Assembly: GCA_009760855.2 (NCBI GenBank)
Contig: WPIO01000024.1
Span: 3,906,501-3,970,500, forward strand
DNA length: 64,000 bases
From: Cristatella mucedo
Taxonomy: Eukaryota; Bryozoa; Phylactolaemata; Cristatellidae
Reading direction: 5' to 3'
In this document: positions 11,746 to 25,200 of the stretch, one piece after another
How the letters are laid out: the number at the start of each line of letters is the position of its first letter
Numbering within the stretch: position 1 is the stretch's first letter
Made by a program: the position numbers and the translations under genes
The notes under the pieces: generated by a model
What the model saw: only the letters and a program-made list of their open reading frames with translations
Database searches by the model: none
Told to the model about the DNA's origin: nothing

Positions 11746-13084
11746 CTGTCTAGATAGTCTGTCAGTCGCCTCTAATTAGTGGGTTCAACTCTCTTTCTTC
11801 CCAGCTTCTCTAAACGAGCCAAAATAAAAAAATGCTTGACGGCCAGATGAGGCTTTTTGCTTCTGAGAAAACGCACCTTTCTTTAGTCGGGAGGTGATGG
11901 TTGCCTTACCAGCTAGCTTCCACGTAGCATCCTGTAGGCATTGAGTTTGAACCACGCTAGGGGTGAAACGACGCTTTAGATTTGCTCCAGTAGCAGTCTC
12001 TCTTAGTGTATTTCTTGACCAACAGCGCTAGAATTTCTTTCGTGCTCTGAAATGTCACAAATCCTAGCCAGCATCCCCAGGATATGCGTCACAGAAGTCT
12101 CACCGTTTCGAATTTGTACAGCGAATTCAAGGTTATCAGTAATCTTTCTGGGCAAAGCCCATATTTAGCCCTTCTTAAAGGCAGTCAACTAGATATTTGT
12201 GGGCATGCCAGTTGGCGATAGAATGAAGCTAGAAAATGACCATTGCCGGTGGATCTCTGTAGTTTTCCTTCAACAGAGCTCGTCCAGGTATTCCTCACAA
12301 AAATGGATAATATAGCCGTTTTAAAGGCACCGTAAAACGGTCACTTCAGCGCATTTCAAAATTAAATTTTCAGGGTTGATGACGTTTTATCTCGTTATTT
12401 ATGTGTTGTATACACTGGTTTGTAAAGCTGCCACCGTGACAGACATTCATTGCTTCGACGCATTCATTTGTGCTTTGGTCAAATTATTTACCGTCAAAAA
12501 CCTACTAAACCACTTTAACAAAGGGTCGCTGATAATTTGTATATTTAGGTGCACGAGCCTCTTGTACCAACTGTGGCAAATGTAATACTTTGATTGTGCC
12601 GAAATCGGGTTAATGGAAGGCGTGGTCTTCATAGCACTCCTGCTGATTACAGAATGCACATGCTTACGTAAACGCTGGATTCTTGATAACACTGGACTCA
12701 AAATACAACATAGTTTCAACACCGCGCATCGTATTTGGTGGCATCAATCCGCAATTCGTAAGTATGTCTTAGTTACATTCGTATGATTCTTATGGCAAGA
12801 TGATATGTGACATGGCTCCACGCTATTGCTCCTGAATAGCTCTATCCTTTAATGGCAAAAGTCTCTAATAGCACCTGCCGCGCATATGGGGTAAGGCAAA
12901 TAGCATAATCATAACAATATTAATAATAAGCTTACCTATTACGTAAGCAAAGTTCAATGAGGAAAGTTTTGTTAAATGTATATTAATTTTTAGTTCTAAA
13001 ATGAAATGGCACTTCTATAAGCAGTACCTTGTCTAAACAGCGTAGAATAAAGCTACATAAAGAGATGGCAAGCATCCGGCCTGG
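11746..13084. other. Unassigned sequence
   Basis: No exon or known element recognised on either strand. Overlapping short frames at 12376-12722 lie on opposite strands and have no motif. Confidence 0.4.
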
Positions 13085-13322
13085 GTCTATGATTCATCCC
13101 CTGTGTGCTTTGCGTGCTGACACTGTGCATTCTGCTACTAACCATACTTGCATGCTCACCCTGTGCATGTCACCTCTAACCATGTTATCCTTGTTCATTG
13201 AGTATGCTAGCGATAACCGATTATGCATTCAATTATGCTTCTTTATAGCAAATGTAAAGTGCCTAGACAGAGATTTAGTTGATCTGAGGGCGTAATAACA
13301 AATATATTATTATTGTTATATT
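13085..13322 (+). mobile_element. LINE 3' UTR fragment (main family)
   Basis: Carries the 3' UTR words of the family (GCGTGCTGACACTGTGCAT, then CTGTGCATGTCACC), the 3' hairpin in weakened form and an ATT tail. No coding part is left. The 88-codon frame crossing it is not a gene. Confidence 0.75.
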
Positions 13323-13546
13323 ATTTGCCTCTACAAGTTCGGTAAACTTGAAAAGAAAAGATAGAAAAGCGATTTCTTAGACGTAATACGACCATCATGA
13401 GCTCTAAGCTATCTATTCACGTCGCCGCAGCCAAACTCAGTGGGATTCGGATCTATAATGCATATAATATAGAAATGATAAATCAATAATAGTATGGAAT
13501 AATAAATAGTGCGTAACTATATAATAATAATGCTAATATGTAAACA

Positions 13547-14345
13547 ATACATTTGTATAGCACCCCAGATAACTTAATCTATTTCTTGGTACTTGACATA
13601 AGATCACATTATTAGTGGTAACCTGCACATTATTAGAAAGCATGATACAGTTAGAGATGACACTCACAGGTCGACAGATACAATACGGTTAGTGGTTACA
13701 TGCACCTTGTCAGCACAAAGAAGCACACAAAAAATGAATCACAAGGACATATACAATGCTGTGAAAGACAGAAAGTTGTGTTTTAAGCTTCTTTTTAAAT
13801 GCCGCCAAGTCAGAGGATGGTCGTGACGTCAGCCGGGAGTGGAGTGAGCTCCGGGCTTTCGGAGCCTACGAATTCATAAGTACAGTCTCTAACGAAGTTA
13901 AGGTTCAAACGAGGTGTAGCTAAATGATTTGAGTGAGAAAGACTGATGGTACGATGCCGATGCCTAGCCGGGCGGGGAAGTAGTTCTGAGAGGTAGGCTA
14001 GGGCCAGAGAATGAAGATACCTAAAAGTGAGCGAGACAACCTTGAAGTTGATAATCTGCTTGATTGGGAGCCAATGCAGCTCGGCGAGAAGTGGTGTGAT
14101 GTGGCAACTGTGATGTTCACGAATGCAAAGCCTAGCTGCAGAGTTTTTCATCTATTATAAGTGCCTGATTGCTTTGGCCAGTGGACCAGTAAGACGTGAC
14201 AGAAATCGAGACGGGATGGACCAACTTAAATGTAGCCAGACTGAATTTTAGATATGCTACGTAAGTAAATGTAGGCAGACTGGCTGTGGAGCTGACATGG
14301 TCGTCTAGTGAAAGGTCACTTTGAAGCAGGACACCTAGATTCGGG
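13547..14345 (-). mobile_element. LINE copy, variant with SINE-like 3' end
   Basis: Minus-strand frames at 13810-14151 and 14132-14473 cover the C-terminal reverse transcriptase region (HSCHITPLLAELHWLPIKQ). The 3' end, read on the minus strand, is AGATTAAGTTATCTGGGGTGCTATACAAATG. This resembles the family-1 SINE tail more than the GCGCTTTATCAAGTGC end of the other LINE copies. No intact frame remains. Confidence 0.75.
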
Positions 14346-15179
14346 TGGTGTACAGTAAATCTTAGTTTTGCATTCACTTGACTGCAAGCTGAAAAGTAGC
14401 TCTCTTTTGAACTTGTAATTTCTCTTCTGGATATTCGATTGGATACCCGAGAGGCAAACGAGCTAACTAGCACAATCGCTTTGAAATCGGCACAGCGGCA
14501 TCGGCTGGCGCTTTATACAGCGGCCTAGGAAAGTGAAAGCAAAGCCAAGGTTGCACGACTGCGACACAGAATGTTGGTGTGTACAAATGAAGTACTGACG
14601 CCGGACATGGGCAGCTTCATAGTCAAATAGAACGTCATGATTGGCGACACACTCTAACACGCTCATGTCAAGGCAGGCCAACAAATTACTGGCCGTGGTT
14701 TCTCTGATTAGAAATCGTGTACATGATCTTCGCTCTTCTCAGTTATACTCAGATGTGCTGAGTGACTGGCTCAACTGCTCTAATTCATTCCATTGCAGTA
14801 TTGAAACGCTTGCATGCTACTCCAGGTTGATTATGAATGCCGAGATATTATTTGTCTCTCACAGCTTAGAATGACTAGAAATCGTTTATTTAATTATCTT
14901 TGGTTAGACTGCCAAAAAGCCAAAGTCGAGTAGTAGTCAGTTAGTTGTGCTCTAGTGGCATAGTTAAAAGCTGCTGAGTTGTTCTCTGGGTGCTCTGGGA
15001 GCGAGATCTTGGTACGTCGGTAGGACTGTACACCTGAAGCCCTCTGTAGCTGTCGAATCGACTGCTCTGCGCTATGGGTTATTAATGAAATTAAAGCGTT
15101 AAAATTAACTTAAAATTAGGTTTTAAATTAAAGAATAAATGCTCCTTGATCCTTTCATGCTGGGCTACCATTGGACTAC

Positions 15180-15182
<3 letters not shown>
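14346..15182. other. Unassigned sequence
   Basis: Opposing 73- and 77-codon frames at 14463-14874 have no recognisable domain. Nothing else seen. Confidence 0.4.
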
Positions 15183-15903
<721 letters not shown>

Positions 15904-16054
15904 TAAAGCCTTGCCTCTATACCAAACACTATTGATGGTACATATAAATCTTGCCATCAAGGCCATACTTATCACCATATTAAATGCTTCGTTAAAAAGT
16001 TGGGGCATCTGCCAAGTGTACCAATTTCGGCCAAAGTATGGTGGGTACCATTTT
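15904..16054 (+). CDS. Candidate upstream exon of the molybdenum hydroxylase (uncertain)
   Basis: The frame reads NLAIKAILITILNAS, then YGGYHF just before position 16055. This resembles the family stretch D-[IL]-A-x-V-N-A...L-x-A-S followed by a YGG motif that precedes FVHA in aldehyde oxidases. If it ends at 16054 it joins exon 1 in phase 0 as YGGYHF-VHAAGAE. Against it: the donor would be GTTTTT, which is weak, and the acceptor is a guess. It could be chance similarity. Confidence 0.3.
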
Positions 16055-16179
16055 GTTTTTACCAGCAATGGTCAAAGCCAAGGCATCATTCACTTCAGGC
16101 TGTCTTGAGTAGACACGCTTAGGCTCTTCGGTTTCGTTTCAGGGAGGGTCTTAATGAAGTTGATGATGCCCTGTTACAG

Positions 16180-16246
16180 GTTCACGCAGCAGGTGCTGAG
16201 AGTACCTTGAATGGAAAAAATGTGGCTAGCGAGGAGACTTTAAGCA
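16180..16246 (+). CDS. Oxidase exon 1 (FAD-domain C-terminal segment)
   Basis: Reads VHAAGAESTLNGKNV, the family's F-V-H-A-x-x-x-E-x-x-L-x-G-K-N pattern. Acceptor TGTTACAG at 16179, donor GTAAGTACC at 16247. Starts in phase 0 and ends one base into a codon, which exon 2 completes. Confidence 0.8.
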
Positions 16247-19200
16247 GTAAGTACCTTAATCGTATGACATTACTTTAATATATTGCTAGCCACGATTTCG
16301 TTGGTCTAAGGAACCGCAGTGATATCAACACTAGTTTTCGCTGACCCCTGAGTACTAGAATTTCTCAATGTATTTGAGGCTAATATCTGATTGCAGATCA
16401 CGTGGAGTTCAAATAACTTGAATTAACCTTGGTAGCTTGCAGATGTAGCAGAATGCTTCCTCTGCAGCAAATGTAAAATGCCTAGAAAGAAGTTGAGTTC
16501 TCTACAGGCGCTAAATCAAATGAATTATTATTATTATTATTATAATTACTAGATAAGAAAACCAGTACATAAGCTAGCAGATTGATAAACATATAAAGCA
16601 CACATCTAATGGTGATGCAAGGCAAATAGTACACCCATTAAGGCGGTTGCTGAACCCTTAGCTCGATTCCCATAGCTCTACACACGCAACCGGAATATCA
16701 GTCATTGAGCTAGAACACAATTGAACGTGTTGCCCATCAACAGGTGATGAGGCTGGTGATTCGTCCAAGCAAGCTCAACTATACAGAAAAGAGCATTTTA
16801 ATTTTCTGACATGTACCGAGTGGCTAACGTAGATGCATCTAGTATATTCTCTGAAGACAGCAAAGCAATAACGTATCTCGCATCCTTAATGTGTCCTGTC
16901 TCATAGATGACTATGGGAAATGAAAATGATAACTTGGACATTTTTGGCCTTCGACGGAGTTTTTTGGAGAGTCGGTGTATTCTAAGTTTTTGAATGAGCT
17001 AGAAGATATATATCTCATGTCTTTTGTGATCGCACTTCATAATTAATTCAGCGGCAACTTGCAGCTAAAGGCAGGGTTATTCGTAATCGATTCGCACTCG
17101 TTGTGCTTGACTGCAATCTGCTGTAAATGAAAGAGATTTGCAGCAGCTCAATTTTCCTGTCTGTAGTTGTAATGACAGCCCTCGAGAACGAGATTGCACC
17201 GAATGCCGATCCGGTGCTTGCGTCGCCTGCCTACAGGAAAAGCCTAGCTCTGTCATTGCTGTATAAGGTCGGTAACCACTAGGCAAAGAGACTAATAGGA
17301 CGATGGAACACGCGTTGGCGAGCTTTAGCCAGGAAGCTTGACGTTTATGCAGATTTCCATTGCGGTGCTCAGAATCTCATCTTTGTCACGTTATTCGAAG
17401 AATTGGTGTATTTTTCTAGACCATACTCGCACTTAACGGTTCACAAGTGAGCGACCGATTGCGCTCAGGTGGTGAATCCCTGGTCAGGCCAGCGCTGTCT
17501 AGTGGCACACAGGATTTCAGCACGGACAAAACTCAATGGCCAGTTCAGGAGCCTTTGCCTAAGGTCGACGCCATAATCCAGGTTGGTGAATCAGAAACCC
17601 GCTATCGATCTGGGCCACCGAATCTTGAAGGTTATCATCAAGCGAGTAGCTGGTTCGTTTCTTGCTCCTCATATTTCTATCGCAGACTGCCGGCGAGTCG
17701 CAGTACACGATCGACCTTCCAAGCTCGCCAAACGAGCTGCACGCGTCGTTTGTGTTGGCTTCGGTCGCCAATGCGACCGTCGACTCTATCGACGACTCAG
17801 TCGCAGCTAGCATGCCCGGCTTTGTGCGTCTCGTCCTGGCCTCTGATATCCCGGGGATCAACACGTTTGTCACGTATGGCACCTCGTCCGAAGAGCTACT
17901 AAGCAGTGGCAACGTGGTTTATGCCGGGCAGCCAGTTGCGATGGTGCTGGCCGGTATGTAATATACAGTTATGTTCTGGTCTCGCGAAAGCTTTCTGCTT
18001 AACAAGTGTCTGCTAGCAATTGAGAATGTAATCTGAGCAGAAAAGTCACTACATATTTGACGTATAAGCAGATCAGAGCTGCCGCCGGCTAACAATTTGG
18101 CTGTTTCAATATTTTGCTTTCTGCCACGTGAGTAACAAACGCAAGAGAATCTTTAAAGAACTGGCATGTTGATAGCTGCTGGCTGTGCTTTCGCACAAAC
18201 AATATGCATAGGGATTTGGCTAAAGGATGTCAAAGATAATGAATAAATTAGAATTCACATGTGGCAAAATTAGACATTAGAGCATCAATGATTTTGACGA
18301 AGTATTATGTTGGATAAACAGTCGTTCTCCCTCACCCAAATTTATAAACACCAGGATTTAATGAGAAGTTACTTAATGACCACTGAACCACGGTAAGCAA
18401 TTAATAGCCCGACCGACTGAAACCACGATACATTCTGCATCTTGGCCATTTGAAAGTTAATGCAAAGTTGTAACTGCTATACTAGCTTAACTCTCAGTTG
18501 CAACGAAAAAGAGGGAACATTTAAAGCGCGTAAGTGGATTTTCTTGATTTTTTCAAAGTCTATAAAGTAATACTTACTAATAGCGATACAATTTGAAGAG
18601 CTCCTAAAAGAAGGAATCCGTTTCCAGGCCGCTTAGTTACGCAAGAAAGGAAACGTGTCAGTTGTTTTGTGAAATAGATACAATTTCAGCATTCATGAAC
18701 ACATACAGAAAAATTCACGGGATGGAGCAAAGGCTAAAAGGTGGGCTTCTATATTCTTTTTAATGCGGCAAGTGTGGCTTTTCTTTTATGTTTCATGCCT
18801 TGGTGTAGCTTTGCTTAAAGTTCAAACTCTGGGGATCAGCGTAGCATGCACCTCCCTTCATACTTTGATACTTGCTTTAGACGTTAGAAAAGAGGAATTT
18901 TTATAACGTGATAAAATTTAAATGGCTTTGATGTTCCAGAATTAGTCAATAGCCAATATCTCATAAAGTTAATCAAATGTAACAAGTGACCCAGCCACTA
19001 GAGCTGATAATGAATATTACAGTGATGTTGCTAAGCAATACCGGACATAGGGCCATGTGCTACATTTTTCGAAGTAGCTGCGATTGCTTCAGATTGATCA
19101 AGGGATGCAGAGCCAAACTACTACTCTGACCACGTGGCTCACTAAGGCTCGGCTTCGTCAAGTCTAGCTGAACTGATGCTAAAGTTCTAGCCTTCTGGCA

Positions 19201-22200
19201 CACTAGGGACTCTATGAAGAGTAAATTAGCTTCATTATTATTTCACTCGAAAGTTAGAAAAAGAAGCTTTGCTGTGCTAGAGCTAGACTGTGGAAATTGC
19301 TTTGAATGTTATTGTGAAATAACACTTTATCTTTTGCTGAAAACTCTGTTACTTCTTCTCCAGCTGTCATGCAATGCTAACATCACACGAATTTTCTCCT
19401 CAACTACCTTCCCGACTCAGGTATTCTTCTCACTCTCTCTTTGTTCCTTGAGAGGGGGTCTTTTGGGTATTGTATGCACGCCGAAAGAATCTATGGACAA
19501 AATATGCCTTCCTGGTAAGCTTCCTGATGGCGTAGTTATTTATAGATAATGTTTGAAGAGTTCGCCAAGGTGGTTAATGGATTGCGTCTATATGTAAGCT
19601 CTTATTGCAAATGAAGCCTGGCTGAAAGCCAAGCTTTAAAGTACTGTGATTGGTTCTGGTTTGTGAGCAGAAACACAGCTACAAGCTGATGCAGCAGCCT
19701 CAGCTGTCAATATCAAATACAAGAACATACAGACGCCCATTTTGAACCTCGATGATGCTCTGGCAGCGGGATCGTTCCTCCCGAAGCCATGCGATGACAT
19801 CCTTGTCGGTGACCCTAAAGGTGAGCTTCTGCTTTAAAATATAATTACAACCATATCGTCCAAAGTATTATTTGAAAAAATTGCAGCGATGTCAATGAAA
19901 ATTTCAATTCTGAAATTTCAGACGCGGCATACTTGATGCATGCGCTTAGAATGGCTGAATCTTCTTATATGTCTTCTTATCTTAAATCTCAGGTGCGATT
20001 TTAAACTCTGCTCTGAAGGCATCAGGGAAGGTATACATGGGCGAGCAGTATCAATTTCATCTGGAAACTCAGGTAAGCCTTGCTTTAAGGGTTTACTATT
20101 ATTTTTTTTACAAGAAATTGCCTTTTCCACTTCAAATGAAAGTAACAGTAATTGAAAATTGCAACGATGAATTACAGGCCAGTTTGTGAATATCCTTTTT
20201 TTGATTAATAGGCCAGCTTCACATTTTTGGTAGTTCGTGCTCAGTAAGGTGAATTAAAAGTGACGAAAAACTGCATCTGCTTGCTATATCTTGATATCTA
20301 ACGGCATGTACATTAAAAAATACAGCTGCCTATATGCCTACGCATTTCAGTACTATGCAAGTGCAAACAATACTTTAGCTAAACTGCCACTGAACGGTTT
20401 GCTGTATTAGACACTATAATTTAGTGAGTAAAAGCAGTGGAGAAATGAGCAACATATAGATAAATTGCAACAATTAGCTAACTATTTTGCTACATTGTCT
20501 CCACTTGCTTACATAATCAGCATATAAAAACTTGATGCCTTGGCTCTTGGCCATTTAATAATAGTTAGATTCATTCTAATTCTCTGGACTAAGTCATCTA
20601 GCCTGCTAAGACGAAAGCACTCGCTGCAAGGATACAATTAATAATATTAATTAACACGCAAAATATTTATATAATATATAGTTTATGTATATATGCCTTG
20701 AATATTATCCTCATCAATTTAAATAAAGTTGGAAGGAAAACGAATGATGCTAATAGTAATAGCACACAATTAGGAAACAATTAGACGGCTTTGGAAGATT
20801 CGCATGGGCGATGCTGATGCTTAAAGGAACTGGAGTTTCTATCTTTAATTTAACCGTTGTTTCGTGTTGTGTCGGATGTGTGGGATTTCGCGATGTCAGT
20901 CTGCTGGGAGTTCCAGGCATTTCATGCGTATGATCTAATTTTATGGTCACTGCATAATTCGAGATATTTTGATGATATTATGAGATATTTTGAAGGTTAC
21001 ACGGCTTCTTCTGAAGTTTCTTTTAAAGATGCTTTCTGTGCAGGTGATCAAGGTACCTATAAAATAGGTATTTAAAATGTACAGCTTCAAAAAATAAACT
21101 CACATGGCAAATTGTTTCTAATGGGTCCAAGGTTCCTAATACTATGTTCTGGTAGTTAGCACCAGGATGTCAAGGTAGTCACTTGGAAGTCACCCCGTTC
21201 ATAGGCAGAGCTGCCGGCTTGCTGCCTGCTAACCAGAGTAACACATTCGTTCCTTATTGCATCTAGATTTAATCAAATTCAGATACAAATCTGTCACAGG
21301 GATAGCCTAACACTATAGGAAAACACATATTTCCACATTTTGCACACAATAGTTTTATGGTTGGGGCCGCCACAACGCGAGGAACTATATTAAAAGGGTC
21401 GTGGCATTAGGAAGTTTGAGAACCACTGTACTAGACGGATATCCGGGACCTACGAGGGTAACTATGTTTCACATCCTGTCTGCTGGAAGATGATGTATTG
21501 GAACTGGGACAGCCAACTGAATGGCAATCAGAAAGGTGAAAGTGACTGGCCTCAGTCACGTGTGGTGGCTGGTCGGCTAGCTGGAACGACGGAAGAGCTG
21601 GGACAGGGACAGGGACAGAGACAGAGACAGAGACAGAGGCAGAGGCAGAGACAGAGACGGAGACGGAGACGGAGGCGGAGGCGGAGGCGGAGGCGGAGGC
21701 AAAGGCGGGGACGGGGACGTGGACGGGGACGGGGACGGAGACGGAGACGGAGACGGAGATGGAGACTGAGACAGAGAGAGAGAGAGAGAGAGTAGGAGTC
21801 AGACGTGACTGCTGGTTCTAAGAGACAACATTTGCTCTTGCTCAAATCTCATGGAATACCACCTACCTCTTCGGTCCCATTCTAGTGCTATATTTCAGTG
21901 AGAGAACAGTGACTTCTTGAAATTTTACTGCATCTCAACTTGACTTGCATGTTCTTAGTAGATCGATAAAATTCGACTGCACGTTTCTTCTGAGAGTTTG
22001 ACCGGTCATATTTCGCCAGCAGATGCGCTTACGACGAATACACGATCAGTAGCCTATACATCAGTATTGTAAAAATCTATTTCTCTGTGAATAACATGAG
22101 ACTATCGTTTGCTGTTGCAGACATGCCTCACTATACCTGTGGAAGGCCAGTACCAGATCTACAGTGCCACTCAGGCTATCGATCTTGTCACGAAAGCCGT

Positions 22201-25200
22201 GTCAAAAATGCTTAATATAAGTAACAGCAGGTGAGTAATGATTCAATGACAAGCCATACTATGGAGGTCTTCCCAGAAGGAGTATGATTTATATCTTACT
22301 GTTACTCGCGTGCACATTTTTGGCTAATAATAACATCAAATGGTACCTTATATTTTAGAATCGACGTGACGGTTCGCCGTCTTGGTGGATCTTACGGTGG
22401 AAAACTTTTCAGGGCAAACATGGTGGCATGTGCCACTGCCCTTGGAGCATATGTGACTAATCGACCCGTACGCATGGTCATGAGCTTAGACAGAAATATG
22501 GATGCCATCGGCAGTCGTCATGCTTTCATGTGCCAATATGAGGTTAGATATCTCACATCTGGTCCAGTTTGTCTAGCACATGACTGATTTGCTCGATCTT
22601 CATGAGAAACAAAATCTTTAGACTGCACGATGCATTTACCTCAAGTAACTGGTCTAGGTTTCACTAGGAAGCTGTCTGAATATGAATTTTGTGGTGATGA
22701 TAAATTAGGCCTGGCTTAAAAAATGTGTTATGAACTCGTATGTAATACAAAATTGGTGCACCTTGTTCAATCACATGCGTGCTCCTGACTGTCTACTAAA
22801 TTCCATCAGTGCCATGGAATTGGTTTCTAATTTTGTCTAGGAATCAAAAACTGCAATATTTGATAGGAATGAGAAATCTAAATAGTACCCTCAGAGAACT
22901 AAATCTCTGTACACACTTTATATATTCTGTAAAGAAAACATGTCTACATGGTGAGTGGTACCAAGCACAGCTCCAACACCTCCAAAAACAAAATGGATAT
23001 TCAATGCGCTGCTTGATGGGGAGCGACTGTTGGTCAGCGAGAAAGACCTGCCACTAATAAGTTACACAAGTCTGAAAATTATGTCGCTAATGCATTGATC
23101 ATCGTGATGCTGTGTCCCTCTCCAAATATGTCCGAGTTGATCTTATATTTGGTGTTCTAAAATAATGCACAAATAAATTTTGCATATAGCATCCTAAGAG
23201 AATCGCTGTAACTCATGGAAGCAAATACAGGTAATTTGAAAATATAGGAGAAAAGTAGTGCCATTAGGACAACAATTGCAATACAACTAATGTAAATAAT
23301 GTCCGCTGTTTGACTACTAAGGTCAGCAAACTAGTCAATATATGGTTTTAAGTATTGAATTTCAACAGCAGAGTCTATTTGAAAATAACTTATAATTTCT
23401 TATATTAATTCCAGATGAGCTTTTTTAAGTAAACTGTTGCATTAAATAATCCATCATTTTCCACAATGATCACATTTTATGAGTCATGCTAATTCCCTCT
23501 CTTGGATTTTGCCTGTCGGTAACTAGCTTCATGTTTCTTTAACATTATCATATTTACAGGATTAGGAAACCTGGGCATTATTTTGCGCTCTTAAGCTATC
23601 CTGAAAATAGGATAATTATAGTAATATGGTCGATTAACACGATTATTTTAAGGGTAACAAGGATTCCAATTATAATTTGTGATAGTACGAAGGCCTTATT
23701 TAAATTGAAGGTTTTTGGTTTCGAAGCATTTCAAACTAATATTAAATATTAAAGTTAGTATTAAAGGCCAATGACTTGAAAATCTTAATCAATTTTTTCA
23801 AAATACCGATAAAAGAGCCTCTTAGTGCAGCATTTTGAGGAGCTTAGAGTTGGCTAACTTTGCTAAACTTATGAATGAAGGTTCCTAAATTCCCCAGCTA
23901 GATAGTTTAACGTTATTTGAAACCAAAATGTTTCCAATTTGTTATGATAATTTAAATCCTACATTACTTTGTTGGTCAAGTCTACAATTTTAAAATTTCC
24001 GTGTGTGATGCTAACGCATCAACCCTATGAACTCTTATTGATACTCTAACATTGTTTCTTTATTACGACTGTAGGTCAAGCAAAGAAATCCTTGTTGTAA
24101 CAAATAATAATTGATGTAACATCAGTCTTTAGTACAACGCTTTAAGATAAAAAAATCTCTATCCACCAGCTCTCAGTAAATAGGGGAGATTTGTTTAGCA
24201 GAGTTACTGACAAACAAGGTGCAATGCTTCAAAAGAATGCAAAAGCACGCAAGAAGAGGCTCAGTGTCGCTGGTTATTTGGCCTGTTCAGTAGCATGCAA
24301 TCTATGACAGCTGTCCATTGGCTTGATTTGTTTGTACACATTTCTTGTGAAACTGCGATTTCGTTGTGAATGTTTATTGCTCCCTGAAGTGACAGTTATA
24401 ACATTTCAAAAAGCCTGCAAATCCTCGACAGTCTACGAAACAGTAGAACAACAGTGTATTGTATCTCCGTCAGTAACTCCGCAAAGTCATAAAGACCACG
24501 TGGGTGTTACGCAGGAGAGTTTTCTATAGCGCACTCACAGCCTAAGCGCCTTTCGGTACGTACTGCTTACCTTGCCAGTGCTCGTGACAAGCTCAGCAAA
24601 ATCTGCATTAAATGAGTATCGATTTTCCTCCTTTAACACCATCTATATGGCTTGAAATTTTCATTTGCTAGAGCTTTTGCAAAGAAGTATGTTTTTCACG
24701 ACCAAAACGTGTACAAGTGAGTCTTCCCAAGTTATATTGGCATAAAGAGCTCCTGAAGCAGTTGCATCTGCTCTTAATCAACTTTCGCGTGCCAAAAGCA
24801 CATCTGAAGCATCGGTCCTAAGTGGCTTGTATACGATGTTGGTTGGAAACAGCCTCAAACAAAGCATTGTTAAAAGGCTCTTTCCAGTAGCTGAGCCTGA
24901 TATATCGTAGCGAAGTCGCTTCTTTTCTAGGTTGGCTTTACTGAATCTGGGAAATTGAATGGTGTAAATGTTACATACTATGAGGACTGCGGTTGGACAC
25001 CGAATGATGAGGTCAACGTAATTGCACTAACGATGGGTGACAACGGTAATTCTCAGGCTGCTGCTCGCTTCGGTCGTTTCCCATTGCATTTAGGCCTGCT
25101 AAATCTCAGATTTTTTTAGAAGGCAGGAATGCTGGTACGAGGTTGTGTGGTCAAACGATGCAAATTATCCAGGTTGGGGTCAAATGAAAAGGAATTTGTC

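Larger units (their letters stand above)
20073..22120 (+). other. Intron with LINE trace, MITE fragment and purine repeat
   Basis: Holds a degenerate minus-strand LINE trace (~20870-20960), the 3' part of a Charlie-like MITE (21310-21428) and a purine-rich hexamer repeat (21598-21793). The Arg/Gln-rich 101-codon frame at 21490-21795 is produced by that repeat. Confidence 0.7.
22543..24930 (+). other. Intron, mostly unassigned
   Basis: 2.4 kb intron. Contains a weak minus-strand LINE 3'-end trace (~22880-22945) and a fragment of the second LINE family (24459-24565). The rest is AT-rich and unassigned. Confidence 0.6.

Noticed and set aside
21490-21845. Arg/Gln-rich and Leu/Arg-rich open frames on both strands
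   Set aside because: Translation of the purine hexamer repeat; no coding evidence.
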